From Sulfolobales archaeon Acd1 (GTDB lineage Archaea; Thermoproteota; Thermoprotei_A; Sulfolobales; Sulfolobaceae): a DNA stretch of 64,000 nt. How positions within the stretch are numbered: the first letter of the stretch is position 1; each line of letters starts with the position of its first letter. Below, piece after piece: positions 9,021 to 16,799 of the stretch. A model generated the notes under the pieces. The model searched no databases and was not told where the DNA came from. It saw only the letters and a program-made list of their open reading frames with translations. The stretch is taken from positions 124,001 to 188,000 of the forward strand of contig APJY01000002.1 of NCBI GenBank assembly GCA_000389735.1, given 5' to 3'. Both the position numbers and the translations under genes were made by a program.

Positions 9021-9058
9021 CACCCCAAGGCTAGCCTAAGATGGTGACTTAAATAATT
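9021..9058 (-). promoter_or_regulatory. Promoter and ribosome-binding site of the Glu/Trp micro-protein gene
   Basis: The minus-strand TATA element AATTATTTAAG (9048-9058) predicts initiation near 9024. The leader then starts at the GGGGTG Shine-Dalgarno (9021-9026) in front of ATG 9011. The spacing supports expression of the very short frame. Confidence 0.5.
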
Positions 9059-9151
9059 ATTTACTCGTAGCTTGTCAATCCCCCTATAGCGTATTAAATT
9101 CTACATTCTATAAAGGGTGTCGCCGATTTGTTAACTTTAAAGTATTGCTAA

Positions 9152-9308
9152 CTATCGGAAGCTACTAAAACGAAAAAGGAAAGGACGCGATATAGGTACA
9201 CTGACGTAAGGGAACGTTACGTCGGCCCCTTAATTGACGTCGTCGAGACTTACATTAAACTGAAGTTGGAAGCGGGGGTCTTAGGGGGTGTCCCCCTAAC
9301 CCCCACAG
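9152..9308 (+). pseudogene. Relic int(N) of an SSV-type (fusellovirus) tyrosine integrase at tRNA-Arg
   Basis: The plus-strand frame open from 9152 encodes, around 9185-9270, TRYRYTD followed by RERYVGPLIDVVETYIKLKL, then LGGVPLTP. It runs on into the tRNA-Arg gene as GPGGFEPPTTG. From memory this matches the N-terminus of SSV1-type integrases (TRYKYGD ... [20 protein letters not shown] ... PPGFEPG). Their attP lies inside int and overlaps tRNA-Arg(CCG). Relative to SSV1, about 20 residues after TRYKYGD are missing, and no start codon remains, so it is a decayed remnant. The provirus would have extended leftward; no int(C) is seen. A perfect 8-bp hairpin (9281-9299) lies inside this coding relic. 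Confidence 0.72.
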
Positions 9309-9383
9309 CGGGCCCGGGGGGATTCGAACCCCCGACCACCGGCTCCGGAGGCCGGCACTCTGTCCTGGCTAAGCTACGGGCCC
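9309..9383 (-). tRNA. tRNA-Arg (anticodon CCG)
   Basis: A 75-nt cloverleaf with acceptor pair GGGCCCG/CGGGCCC, anticodon stem CCGGC/GCCGG, loop CTCCGGA (anticodon CCG, reads CGG), T-arm GGGGG-TTCGAAT-CCCCC, and discriminator G. There is no intron and no encoded CCA. A TATA-like ATATTTTAA lies upstream. Its 3' half is the attachment site of the SSV-type integrase relic immediately downstream. Confidence 0.95.
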
Positions 9384-9425
9384 AAAAGGTATCCCTACTC
9401 CTTAATCTTGGTTAAAATATGCTTT

Positions 9426-9863
9426 ATGCTTGAATTATATCAATCCTTGAGCTTCGAAAAAGCCGCTGGAGATGTGATAGACTACCCTGACCGGGTAGCA
9501 CGGGCGACCGAATTAGAACCGAGAGTCGTGAAAAGCGTTAAGGAAGGTAGAGTACTCCGCGTCGTTTGCGACAACGGGATTTCCTTTACGGTATTTATTT
9601 CGAATGAAAGAATTTACTTGTTATCTCGAAACTCTTGTAATTGTCCGGCATTTTTATATAGTTTATACAAAAACAATAAAGGCTCATGTTATCACATAAA
9701 AGCGTTTAATTACGCAGAAGACAACGATAAAATCGTCGTCAAGCGGATAGACTCGACGACCTGCTACAATGTCCTCATGGACCTCTTGAGCTACGGAAAA
9801 TCGTTAATACTACAAAGGCTATGGCTTAATCATGAACGGAATTCAAATAGTTCTAACGGCTAG
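9426..9863 (+). CDS. SWIM zinc-finger domain protein
   Basis: The product is about 145 aa, with a central SWIM motif C-N-C ... C-Y-H (CxCx14CxH, in SCNCPAF...GSCYHIKAF). SWIM domains bind zinc and mediate DNA or protein contacts, for example in Sws1-type recombination accessory factors. The N-terminal half (YPDRVARATELEPRVVKSVKEG) resembles the beta-rich region usual before SWIM domains. ATG 9426 was preferred over TTG 9408; the TATA-like gttaaaata lies between the two. Its end overlaps the following 46-aa gene. A biological role is not known to me. Confidence 0.72.
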   Translation: MLELYQSLSFEKAAGDVIDYPDRVARATELEPRVVKSVKEGRVLRVVCDNGISFTVFISNERIYLLSRNSCNCPAFLYSLYKNNKGSCYHIKAFNYAEDNDKIVVKRIDSTTCYNVLMDLLSYGKSLILQRLWLNHERNSNSSNG

Positions 9864-9972
9864 TCTCGTCGTGCTCGCGTTGAGCCTTGCCTACGCTTAC
9901 CTGTCCGAAGCCGAGAGTTACTCTTCCACCAGAGTCCAGACGCAAGGTAAAAAACCTAGAGGTAAGATGTGA
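9832..9972 (+). CDS. Small single-span membrane protein (46 aa)
   Basis: ATG 9832 opens MNGIQIVLTASLVVLALSLA..., a single strongly hydrophobic segment (residues 4-24) followed by a polar, positively charged tail ending GKKPRGKM. It overlaps the SWIM gene by 32 nt and stops 12 bp before the elf1 GTG, so it fits an operon position. I recognise no family. The short length and clean topology make it plausible but unproven. Confidence 0.45.
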   Translation: MNGIQIVLTASLVVLALSLAYAYLSEAESYSSTRVQTQGKKPRGKM

Positions 9973-9984
9973 AGGTGAAGAGGC

Positions 9985-10299
9985 GTGGGAGGTAGGAAGA
10001 AAAGGAGAAAGCTGATCCTTAAGCCTAAGCCGAAAATACCTAAAATGTTCGAGTGCCCCAGGTGCGGTAAGGTCGCCGTCACCGTTGAGATAAAGAACGG
10101 GGTGGCCAGTGTGAAATGTGGTTCTTGTGGCCTATCAGATGAGTTTGAGGTGCCGCCTATCTTCGACGCCGCCAACGCCTATGCAAAATTCCTTGATAGG
10201 TATCTTGAAGGGAAAATTGAAATATCCAAACGAGTTACAACGGACTCCAGTGAAGCTGAAGGGGAAAGTGGAAGCTTACCTGAAGAGCTTAATGAGTGA
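9985..10299 (+). CDS. elf1: Elf1-type transcription elongation factor (zinc ribbon)
   Basis: The 104-aa protein starts GTG 9985 (GGRKKRRKL, a basic N-terminus that inserts near the RNAP cleft). A zinc ribbon CPRCGKVAV...[10 protein letters not shown] follows. This is the archaeal Elf1 architecture, where the factor binds RNA polymerase downstream of the active site and affects elongation. A Ser/Glu-rich acidic tail follows. GGTGA lies just before the start. It overlaps the GGGP synthase start by about 50 nt. Confidence 0.85.
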   Translation: MGGRKKRRKLILKPKPKIPKMFECPRCGKVAVTVEIKNGVASVKCGSCGLSDEFEVPPIFDAANAYAKFLDRYLEGKIEISKRVTTDSSEAEGESGSLPEELNE

Positions 10300-11017
10300 A
10301 GGGAGGGTCCTACATTTTTCCCTATTTGATCCTGAAAAAATTCATGATTTGAACAAGTTATATCAAACAGCGAAGTTTTTGTATGATGGTGGGACCTCAG
10401 CTTTTTTAATAGGAGGTACTTTGGGTATATCACAGAGGTTTCTTGATTCTGTTCTTGAAATTTTAGAAGATTTTGATATACCGAAGATTTTATTTCCTAG
10501 CAATATAAATTTAATTTCGGATAAAGCAGACGCAATATTGTACATGAGCATGTTGAACTCAGACGAATTGTATTACGTGATTGGAGCCCAAGTAATTGCC
10601 GCACCTTTAGTAAAGCTCTCTGGACTTGAGGCGTTACCCACCGCTTATATCATAATCGGTCACGGCGGTACAGCAGCACATGTAGGTAGGGCTAGACCAA
10701 TACCTTACGAAAATGCCAGTTTAGCGATAGCTTACGCATTAGCGGCGGAGCTGCTCGGAATGAGATACGTCTATTTGGAGGCGGGCTCAGGAGCTCCGGA
10801 ACCGGTTAGACCGGAAATGGTTAAGGCCGTGAAGGAGGCTACTAACGTTACCCTTATCGTAGGGGGAGGTATTAGATCGGCGGAAAAGGCGGTAGAGTTG
10901 GCGAAAGCTGGAGCCAACATAATCATCACTGGAAACATAATAGAAAAGGATGAGATTAAGGCGATACAAATTATTAAGGCGATAAGCGGTCTAAGAATTA
11001 GAAATGCCGTCGAGTAA
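10250..11017 (+). CDS. Geranylgeranylglyceryl phosphate synthase
   Basis: The 255-aa TIM-barrel prenyltransferase joins geranylgeranyl-PP to sn-glycerol-1-phosphate, the first committed ether-lipid step in archaea. Diagnostic blocks are [44 protein letters not shown] and the phosphate-binding VGGGIRS...ITGNIIE. GTG 10250 ([11 protein letters not shown]) is chosen because family members begin there; the frame itself is open further upstream inside elf1. The product feeds the same pathway as the tetraether lipid synthase at 32.3 kb. The secG gene overlaps its last codons. Confidence 0.93.
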   Translation: MKLKGKVEAYLKSLMSEGRVLHFSLFDPEKIHDLNKLYQTAKFLYDGGTSAFLIGGTLGISQRFLDSVLEILEDFDIPKILFPSNINLISDKADAILYMSMLNSDELYYVIGAQVIAAPLVKLSGLEALPTAYIIIGHGGTAAHVGRARPIPYENASLAIAYALAAELLGMRYVYLEAGSGAPEPVRPEMVKAVKEATNVTLIVGGGIRSAEKAVELAKAGANIIITGNIIEKDEIKAIQIIKAISGLRIRNAVE

Positions 11018-11192
11018 GGGAGGGAAGAAGAAAGCCGAAGTACCTTTAGTATCTATGGCAGGTCTCATCAGGTACTTTGAAGAAGAGAGGGTGAAAATCA
11101 AGGTTAGCCCTTATATTATCATAGCGCTTGGCCTAGGTTTGGCAATCGCTGTAGCCGTTTTAGACATATTAGTCCCGTTACCGGCCATTTGA
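11004..11192 (+). CDS. secG: Preprotein translocase subunit SecG/Sec61-beta
   Basis: A 62-aa tail-anchored protein with a basic Ser/Lys N-terminus, the conserved [12 protein letters not shown] cytosolic motif and one C-terminal membrane helix (about 37-57). This is the Sec61-beta signature. It is the small non-essential subunit of the SecYEG channel. ATG 11004 overlaps the GGGP synthase stop, indicating coupling. The RNase P RNA begins 2 nt after its stop codon. Confidence 0.9.
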   Translation: MPSSKGGKKKAEVPLVSMAGLIRYFEEERVKIKVSPYIIIALGLGLAIAVAVLDILVPLPAI

Positions 11193-11194
11193 TA

Positions 11195-11511
11195 GGGAAG
11201 GCCCCTAGCGGAGGGCTCACGGCGTAAGCCGAGGAAACTCCAGCCTCCGAGCCCCAGAGAGGCCCCTTGAGGGGCGTGGGTAGTCCCTACGGCTACGGCA
11301 CAGAAACGAGACCCGCTGAAGGCGCAGATGAAAATGAAGCCGAAGGCTCAAGGCGACTTGAGCCTTAAGCGGATTGAGCCCTTCAGCGGGCTGAAACGGC
11401 CGTCCCTCTCGGAGCAAGTGGGGCCGAGATGAAGTGGGGCTCGATCGGCTCCAGAACGCATAGTCGGATGCCCTCAAATACAGAAGCTGGGTTACAGCTA
11501 GGGGCCTTCCC
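11195..11511 (+). ncRNA. rnpB: RNase P RNA
   Basis: About 317 nt, the normal size for Sulfolobales. The P1 helix is a 15-bp pairing of gggaaggcccctagc (11195-11209) with its complement at 11497-11511. Universal regions are visible: gaggaaactcc (about 11230), cacagaaacgag (about 11299) and acagaagctgggtt near the 3' end. With its protein subunits it matures tRNA 5' ends. It follows secG by 2 nt, and its last 14 nt overlap the 3' end of tsr3 on the other strand. Confidence 0.93.
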
Positions 11512-12001
11512 TGTACTTCTCGAGCACTTCGCTCTCTATCTTCTCTACGTCCTCCCTTGTCTTTTCCCTGTAAGCCTCCAGGAGTTCTTTGTTCAACTCG
11601 TAAAAAGTCCTCATCCACTTGTTGACTCCCAGGAGTTTCATGGCCTGATCTACGAAGCCGAGTATATACAATGATGCGAACACCGCCTCTACTGAAGACA
11701 GTTTGTAAGCTATCGCGTAATTGATTGGGTTCCCTGCTACTAACAAGGGAAGCCTCCGGGAAGTTTTGGCTTTAGGTATTTTCGACGGCTCGAAGAAGTT
11801 CCAGGAAGCATCTATCACGGTTATTCCGTATTTCTCGGCTATAGGCCTATCCTCTACGCTTAGCGTGATCTTAGAGTAGGGGTTAAGAACTATCCCCATT
11901 GATCTATTAGTCATCTCCGCAAGCCCCATCCTAATCATTTTCTTCCCTGTACACTTTGACGGGTCGTCCTCGTCATAGTCTAGAACGTAGACGCGAATCA
12001 C
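11498..12001 (-). CDS. tsr3: 16S rRNA aminocarboxypropyltransferase Tsr3 (DUF367)
   Basis: The 167-aa SPOUT-like enzyme transfers the aminocarboxypropyl group of SAM to m1-pseudouridine in the small-subunit rRNA decoding region. It contains DYDEDDPSKCTGKKM, LNPYSKITLS, the DASWN motif and the LPLLVAGNPINYAIAYKLSSVEA block. GTG 12001 is supported by a TATA box (TTTAAAAG, 12025-12032) 27 bp upstream, giving a leaderless mRNA. The stop codon falls inside the complement of the RNase P RNA P1 helix. Confidence 0.9.
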   Translation of the reverse strand: MIRVYVLDYDEDDPSKCTGKKMIRMGLAEMTNRSMGIVLNPYSKITLSVEDRPIAEKYGITVIDASWNFFEPSKIPKAKTSRRLPLLVAGNPINYAIAYKLSSVEAVFASLYILGFVDQAMKLLGVNKWMRTFYELNKELLEAYREKTREDVEKIESEVLEKYREGP

Positions 12002-12003
12002 TT

Positions 12004-12036
12004 AAAGTTAATAAATACCGTGATCTTTTAAATCGC
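12004..12036. promoter_or_regulatory. Nested divergent leaderless promoters (tsr3 and RAM-domain gene)
   Basis: Only 35 bp separate GTG 12001 (-) and GTG 12037 (+). Two TATA-like elements lie in it: gttaataaa (12007-12015) at about -26 of the plus gene and TTTAAAAG (complement of 12025-12032) at about -27 of the minus gene. Each TATA box sits next to the opposite gene's start. Confidence 0.5.
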
Positions 12037-12288
12037 GTGCCCACGGCTATTGTACTCATAAACGCGGAGAGCGGGGCCGAGAACGACATCTTTGAAAAAC
12101 TGAAGACTATCCCACAGGTCTCTGAAGTCTACATAGTTTACGGAGTGTACGACCTGGTCGCCAAAGTGGAGGCGGATAGTATGGATTCCCTTAAGGAAGT
12201 GATCAGTTCAACTATTAGGAGGATCCCGAAAGTTAAGTCCACCCTGACTATGATCGTTATGGAGAACCGTAGCTACGTCAGGAAATGA
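12037..12288 (+). CDS. Stand-alone Lrp/AsnC C-terminal (RAM) domain protein
   Basis: This 83-aa protein is only the alpha/beta RAM domain of Lrp-family regulators: PTAIVLINAESGAE, VSEVYIVYGVYDLVAKVE, then a STLTMIVMEN strand. There is no HTH, so it should bind small ligands or form mixed oligomers with full-length Lrp proteins rather than bind DNA itself. GTG 12037 is chosen from the TATA box 26 bp upstream. Its stop overlaps the tiaS ATG (ATGA), so the two are translationally coupled. Its ligand is not predictable. Confidence 0.8.
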   Translation: MPTAIVLINAESGAENDIFEKLKTIPQVSEVYIVYGVYDLVAKVEADSMDSLKEVISSTIRRIPKVKSTLTMIVMENRSYVRK

Positions 12289-13631
12289 GAGTCCTAGTAG
12301 GCTTGGACGATCACGACTCGCCTGAAGGAGGCTGTACGACTCACTTTGCGACGATATTCGTCCGCTCTATAATTCAAGATCGAAACGAAGTTCGCCTGCT
12401 GAGCTTGCCGAGATTAGTTAGACTGAACCCTGCTATCCCGTGGAAAACCAGGGGAAACGCCGCTCTTGCTTTGGAAGTCGAAACAGATGATCCTAAAGAT
12501 TTGTTCTATTCACTTGTTAATCTGACAGAAGAGTACGATAGGGAATTTTCTAAGGGAAAGAAGTACGGTAGGCAGCCTGGCGTTGTAGTGTTGCCATCAA
12601 GCCACCTGCAGAGCGTCAGACAGTTCTACATTAAAGGGTTGAAGGACGTCGTGATCAAGGGCGACGTCATCGCGAAATTATCGAAATTGAGCGACACGTA
12701 CTTCACGCTTAACCGGGGAGTTATCGGATCGGTCTCCGCTTTAGGGTTCGCCCCAAACGAAGGGTTTACGTATGAGCTAATCCTTTACAGGAAGAGTTAC
12801 ATTGAAAGGCCTAACTTAGATGATATAATAAAATCCCAGGAAGAAAAAGAATTTCCTAAATTATTCTTTAACTATGACTATTTGAAAAACGTTGCTATTT
12901 CTGTGCCGAGAGGACCGGACCCCGTGCTTATCGGAATCAGAGGGAACGACACAATCTCCCTCCTTAGTGTAGCTCAGGAGTTAGTGAAATCCTCTTCGCT
13001 TCGTGACGTCTTAGACGGAGCGATGCTTTTCGTAACTAATCAACACACGGGAGTTCACGTAACAGATACCGTCCAACCTAGACCTTATAGGAGCGTCAAG
13101 GTAAGAGGCGTAGTACTTGGCACGGAGATCAAGCCAGGGGGAGACGTTTTCATGAGAGTAGACTCCGGTTATGAGGTTTATACTACAGTGGTTTACAAAG
13201 AGACCGGAACCCTTGCAAGAGCTGCACAGCTCCTCGAGATCGGCGACGAAATTGAGGTAGAAGCCGTAGTGAAGCCCTCGACAGAGTACGGCCTACTCTT
13301 GGAGGCTGAGGCAATTAGGATAGTTAACCTAGTCGATTACGAGCTGTCTAACCCGAAGTGCCCAGTCTGCGGTGGAAGCTCCGAGTCTTTAGGAAAGAAT
13401 AAAGGTTTTAGGTGCAGGAGGTGCGGATTCGTAATCAAATCGAATAAGGTAGCGGTACCGAAAGCGAGAGGTTTAACTCTGTCTAGGTATGTTAGTCAAA
13501 GGCCTAGGCACTTAACGAGGTTCGATTACGTTGAGGTTAGTCGTAGTGAACCGGATCCAAAGGAAGTCCAGGATCTGTTACATAAGCTTAGCGAGCTATT
13601 CGCCCCTAAGGCTGGGTTAAACTTTATTTGA
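12285..13631 (+). CDS. tiaS: tRNA(Ile2) 2-agmatinylcytidine synthetase TiaS
   Basis: The 448-aa enzyme uses ATP and agmatine to convert C34 of tRNA-Ile(CAT) to agmatidine so that it reads AUA. Seen here: the N-terminal GLDDHDSPEGGCTTHF catalytic motif, a ferredoxin-like middle, an OB-fold region (KVRGVVLGTEIKPGG) and a C-terminal zinc ribbon (CPVCGG...CRRCGF). This is the full domain order of the family. The tRNA-Ile2 substrate gene is not in the window. tRNA-Ala follows 20 bp downstream. Confidence 0.94.
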   Translation: MRVLVGLDDHDSPEGGCTTHFATIFVRSIIQDRNEVRLLSLPRLVRLNPAIPWKTRGNAALALEVETDDPKDLFYSLVNLTEEYDREFSKGKKYGRQPGVVVLPSSHLQSVRQFYIKGLKDVVIKGDVIAKLSKLSDTYFTLNRGVIGSVSALGFAPNEGFTYELILYRKSYIERPNLDDIIKSQEEKEFPKLFFNYDYLKNVAISVPRGPDPVLIGIRGNDTISLLSVAQELVKSSSLRDVLDGAMLFVTNQHTGVHVTDTVQPRPYRSVKVRGVVLGTEIKPGGDVFMRVDSGYEVYTTVVYKETGTLARAAQLLEIGDEIEVEAVVKPSTEYGLLLEAEAIRIVNLVDYELSNPKCPVCGGSSESLGKNKGFRCRRCGFVIKSNKVAVPKARGLTLSRYVSQRPRHLTRFDYVEVSRSEPDPKEVQDLLHKLSELFAPKAGLNFI

Positions 13632-13651
13632 GGACGAGGTATCATTCTATT

Positions 13652-13741
<90 letters not shown>

Positions 13742-13886
13742 CTTCTTCTTCAATTTACTTCCTCTTGTTTTCTGAAACCTAAACTACCTGTCGGACATCA
13801 AGTGTAAAAACTAAGCAGCATTTAGCTCAGGACGTTTCCTCATGCACTAAACTCGAGAATTGACTAATACCTACCTATTCCGTTCT

Positions 13887-13914
13887 GGGGGACCCCTTTG
13901 TTTCCACTGGAGAC
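13887..13914 (-). other. ORB element (inverted)
   Basis: The minus strand reads CTCCAGTGGAAACAAAGGGG followed by a TCCCCC G-string/C-string extension, matching the crenarchaeal ORB consensus (dyad TCCA-GTGGAAAC plus AAGGGG). It faces the two plus-strand copies, as in characterised oriC1 loci. Confidence 0.88.
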
Positions 13915-14037
13915 AATTGTAGATTTGATGCTTCAGAAGCTTCGTTAGGGCTCTATGGATGACTTCACCAATATACAAAACGTTAATCGAATCTCGTAGC
14001 AGTCGTGACTCACTGCATGAAGATTTAGGAAAGTAAT

Positions 14038-14060
14038 TCCAGTGGAAACAAAGGGGTCCC
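14038..14060 (+). other. ORB element
   Basis: tccagtggaaacaaagggg followed by tccc, identical over 19 nt to the other two copies. It lies 70 bp upstream of the third copy and borders the right side of the putative unwinding core. Confidence 0.88.
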
Positions 14061-14106
14061 TAGTTTACATTCTGCGGTTTGGAGGTGCTATTTTACGCAA
14101 GACCTT

Positions 14107-14130
14107 CTCCAGTGGAAACAAAGGGGTCCT
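14107..14130 (+). other. ORB element next to the cdc6-1 promoter
   Basis: ctccagtggaaacaaagggg followed by tcct. It is 20 bp upstream of the TATA-like tcttaaaaac (14151-14160), which in turn is about 24 bp from ATG 14179, so bound Orc1 would be placed over or beside its own promoter. Confidence 0.86.
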
Positions 14131-14178
14131 TAACTCCCCGGTTAACCCTTCTCTTAAAAACACAAAAGAAGAAGAAGT

Positions 14179-15372
14179 ATGTCTGGCTTGAGTGAGATAA
14201 TCGACGAAGTTCTATCACTGGTAAAGACTTCTAGAATATTCAAAGATAGGAAGATACTATTACCAGATTACGTTCCCGACGAATTACCTCATAGGGAGGA
14301 ACAGATAAGGAAGTTGGCCAGCATACTGGTCCAGGTTTATAGGGGTGAAAAGCCGAGTAACGTGTTCATTTACGGTTTGACTGGAACCGGGAAAACGGCC
14401 GTAACAAAGTTCGTCCTGAACAATCTACACAAAAGGTTCCCCGACACTTTTAGGTATATTTACGTCAACACACGAAACAGTGATACACCGTACAGGATAC
14501 TCGCAGATATCCTAGAGGGACTCGGAGTTAGAGTGCCGTTCACTGGGATCTCGACGGCCGAGTTGTTCAAAAGGCTCATGAGCCAACTCCGATCAATTAA
14601 GTACGTTCTCATTATAGTTCTAGATGAAATCGATGCTATGGTAAAGAAACACGGTGATGATTTATTGTATAGACTAACTAGGGTGAATTCAGAGCTAGGA
14701 TCTCCTAAGATTTCTATCATCGGAATCACGAACGACGTGAAGTTCATTGATACCCTTGACCCGAGGGTGAAGAGTAGCTTAAGCGACGAGGAACTGGTTT
14801 TCCCTCCATATAACGCTGATGAACTGAGGGACATACTCTGGAGGAGGGCGAAGAGCGGGTTCGTCGAAGGAGCCGTAGGGGAGGACGTTATATCATTGTG
14901 CGCCGCTTTGGCCGCGCGGGATCACGGCGACGCGAGGAGAGCGTTAGACCTGCTAAGGGTCGCAGGGGAAATAGCTGAGCGGGAGGGAAGGAACGTTGTG
15001 ACTACAGCCGACGTTGAGAGGGCTAGGTTGGAGATTGAAAGGGACAGGGTGTTCGAAATAGTCACTACCCTTCCGCTTCACTCTAAACTCGTCCTTCTAG
15101 CAGTTATTCAGGGAAGCAAGAGCGGTAAATCGCTTACTACTGGGGAAGTTTACGAACTTTATACGAAGTTAGCGAAGAGTCTAGGCCTTGAGGTAATCAC
15201 TCAAAGGAGGGTAAGCGATATCCTAAACGAGCTCGACATGGTCGGAATCCTCTCCGCGAAGGTGGTAAACAGAGGTAGGTACGGCAAGACGAAGGAAGTC
15301 AAACTAGCCGTGCCTGTAGAAACGCTCGTTAAGGCTTTAGACAGTACCGTTAAGGAGTTGGATGGTATATAA
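14179..15372 (+). CDS. cdc6-1: Orc1/Cdc6 replication initiator (Orc1-1)
   Basis: The 397-aa AAA+ initiator binds ORB elements and recruits MCM at oriC1. Walker A is GLTGTGKT (66-73), Walker [11 protein letters not shown], sensor 1 GITND, sensor 2 [12 protein letters not shown], and a C-terminal winged helix (about 305-385) with [17 protein letters not shown]. Length and the adjacent ORB cluster identify the Orc1-1 type. ATG 14179 lies at the leaderless distance from a TATA box. The DUF99 gene overlaps its stop by 1 nt. Confidence 0.97.
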   Translation: MSGLSEIIDEVLSLVKTSRIFKDRKILLPDYVPDELPHREEQIRKLASILVQVYRGEKPSNVFIYGLTGTGKTAVTKFVLNNLHKRFPDTFRYIYVNTRNSDTPYRILADILEGLGVRVPFTGISTAELFKRLMSQLRSIKYVLIIVLDEIDAMVKKHGDDLLYRLTRVNSELGSPKISIIGITNDVKFIDTLDPRVKSSLSDEELVFPPYNADELRDILWRRAKSGFVEGAVGEDVISLCAALAARDHGDARRALDLLRVAGEIAEREGRNVVTTADVERARLEIERDRVFEIVTTLPLHSKLVLLAVIQGSKSGKSLTTGEVYELYTKLAKSLGLEVITQRRVSDILNELDMVGILSAKVVNRGRYGKTKEVKLAVPVETLVKALDSTVKELDGI

Positions 15373-15902
15373 TGAGGATTTCGGGCGTAGATGACGGGTA
15401 CTTTCCTTTGTCGTATAAACGCGGGAAAGGTAAGACGGTTTTAGTAGTAGCCACGTTCAGCGGAACTAAGATAATGGATCTTGACTTCGACCTCATAACC
15501 GTCGATGGCGCAGACGGCACAGAAGTGTATAGGAAATTAAGAAAGGGGGACGTAAGGCTTTTGGACGGGATAACTTTCGCGGGTTTCAATTACATTGATC
15601 CAGAAGAATGCGACGTTGTCGTGTTCACTCATAGGCCCGATCTGGACAAAGTAGAGAGGGCGTTGGAGAAGCACTTTAGGGACCAAAGAAAGGACACAAT
15701 AATTAAGGTGCTAAGGAGCCTAGTTAGGTTGCCTACCCCTAAGGGAGAAGTTTACGTTTTCTCTCAGTTAGGACTCGATTTAGTGAGAGAGGTGATTTGG
15801 ACTTCCCAGAAATTCTCTAAAGTACCGTTTCAGCTAAGCGTGACTTCAGAAATAGCTAAAAAGCTCTCGAGGTTCTTACTCACAGGTCTCAATTTTCTGT
15901 AA
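15372..15902 (+). CDS. DUF99/UPF0215 protein (endonuclease V-like fold)
   Basis: This 176-aa protein begins [18 protein letters not shown], the conserved DUF99 opening with the GVDDG acidic motif. It also has FAGFNYID, and VVVFTHRPD further on. The family is distantly related to endonuclease V, but the activity is not established. It is coupled to cdc6-1 by a 1-nt stop/start overlap, as in other Sulfolobales, which hints at a replication or repair role. It overlaps the convergent thioesterase gene by 27 bp. Confidence 0.82.
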   Translation: MRISGVDDGYFPLSYKRGKGKTVLVVATFSGTKIMDLDFDLITVDGADGTEVYRKLRKGDVRLLDGITFAGFNYIDPEECDVVVFTHRPDLDKVERALEKHFRDQRKDTIIKVLRSLVRLPTPKGEVYVFSQLGLDLVREVIWTSQKFSKVPFQLSVTSEIAKKLSRFLLTGLNFL

Positions 15903-16799
15903 TTCTTTAGAGAGAGCAATTCTCGACTTCCGTTCTTTTTCCCTCTCCTCGAATATCCTCTTCTCCTTCTCGGTGGCCGGTGTTAGCTTCGGAATGGGTC
16001 TCGGATTCCCCTTTTCATCGATCGCAACGAACGAGAAGACCGTCCTGGTTACAAGCCTCTTCTCCCCTGTGAAGTGGTTTATTGCGAACACTTTGGCCCC
16101 CACGTCAAGCGAGGTAGTTCCAGTATATTCGATAGCGCCCTGGATCTCAAGTATGTCACCGATCCTCACGGGTGTCATGAAGTCGGCATATCCCGCTCCT
16201 GCAGTGAAGACGTTACCTTTTGTGTAGAGCTTGGCGACTATCGCTAGCGCCTCGTCAAGCATTTGGTACATTTTGCCAGCGTATAGTATCCCGTTAGAGA
16301 AGCCGTGCTCGGGATAGATTGTTCTGACGTAGTATTTACCAAAACTCATACCGTCAAGTAGGTCCGAAGGATCTTGTGAGTCCTTTATCTTCCTTTCCAG
16401 CCTAGCCTCTCGCCTCTTATCGGCTTCCTCATTGTGACTTATGTCGGTTACAAGCCTCCTGGGCCTGTTGTGCTCGTCGACCGCTACATACGTCATTAGG
16501 CTTAACGCGCCCAGCTCCTCCTTATCGCCCTTCTTTATACACGCCTTAACCTTGATTTCCGCGGAAGAGTTCCAGGCCGCCGTAGCGGTTGCCTCTATCC
16601 TTACTAGGTCTCCGATCCTGGCGGGCCTAATTAGATAGATATAGTCGACCGACGCCAGCAAATAGTTTCCCTTACTAAGCGCTGACATCAACAGACCGCC
16701 AGCGTCAATGATCCAAGACATGTAAATGCCTCCGTGCAAGCTTCCAAAGTGGTTCACGTGCCAGGGGAAGACGCTGTAGTAAGTCTCTAGCCTTCTCAT
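15876..16799 (-). CDS. Double-hotdog acyl-CoA thioesterase
   Basis: The 307-aa protein contains two hotdog folds. The first carries [19 protein letters not shown], and the second [18 protein letters not shown] with [12 protein letters not shown], so both have the YciA/BACH-like active-site helix. It would hydrolyse acyl-CoA thioesters; the natural substrate is unclear, since archaea make few fatty acids. The C-terminal 35 residues are highly charged and coiled-coil-like. Start ATG 16799; transcribed separately from nadM. Confidence 0.85.
   Translation of the reverse strand: MRRLETYYSVFPWHVNHFGSLHGGIYMSWIIDAGGLLMSALSKGNYLLASVDYIYLIRPARIGDLVRIEATATAAWNSSAEIKVKACIKKGDKEELGALSLMTYVAVDEHNRPRRLVTDISHNEEADKRREARLERKIKDSQDPSDLLDGMSFGKYYVRTIYPEHGFSNGILYAGKMYQMLDEALAIVAKLYTKGNVFTAGAGYADFMTPVRIGDILEIQGAIEYTGTTSLDVGAKVFAINHFTGEKRLVTRTVFSFVAIDEKGNPRPIPKLTPATEKEKRIFEEREKERKSRIALSKELQKIETCE

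Larger units (their letters stand above)
13742..14178. other. Chromosomal replication origin oriC1
   Basis: This is a 437-bp gene-free segment between tRNA-Ala and cdc6-1 holding three long ORB (origin recognition box) elements of Orc1/Cdc6. One is inverted (13887-13914) and two are direct (14038-14060 and 14107-14130). The divergent pair brackets an AT-richer core (13915-14037) that would be the unwinding region. This matches Sulfolobus oriC1 beside cdc6-1. The rightmost ORB lies just upstream of the cdc6-1 TATA box, so initiator autoregulation is likely (inference). Confidence 0.9.

Noticed and set aside
9281-9299. Perfect 8-bp hairpin ttaggggg-tgt-cccccta a close to the tRNA-Arg 3' end, as a terminator
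   Set aside because: It lies inside the integrase relic, where it encodes LGGVPL, and has no U tract on either strand. Coding origin explains it better.
10118-10249. Upstream extension of the GGGP synthase to an ATG at 10118
   Set aside because: The extra 44 residues lie in the elf1 coding region, have no counterpart in the family and would overlap elf1 by 180 nt. GTG 10250 fits homologues.
13887-14130. Three 20-bp repeats as a CRISPR array
   Set aside because: Copies are in mixed orientation with unequal spacing of about 70-150 bp and match the ORB consensus beside cdc6-1. No cas genes are near.
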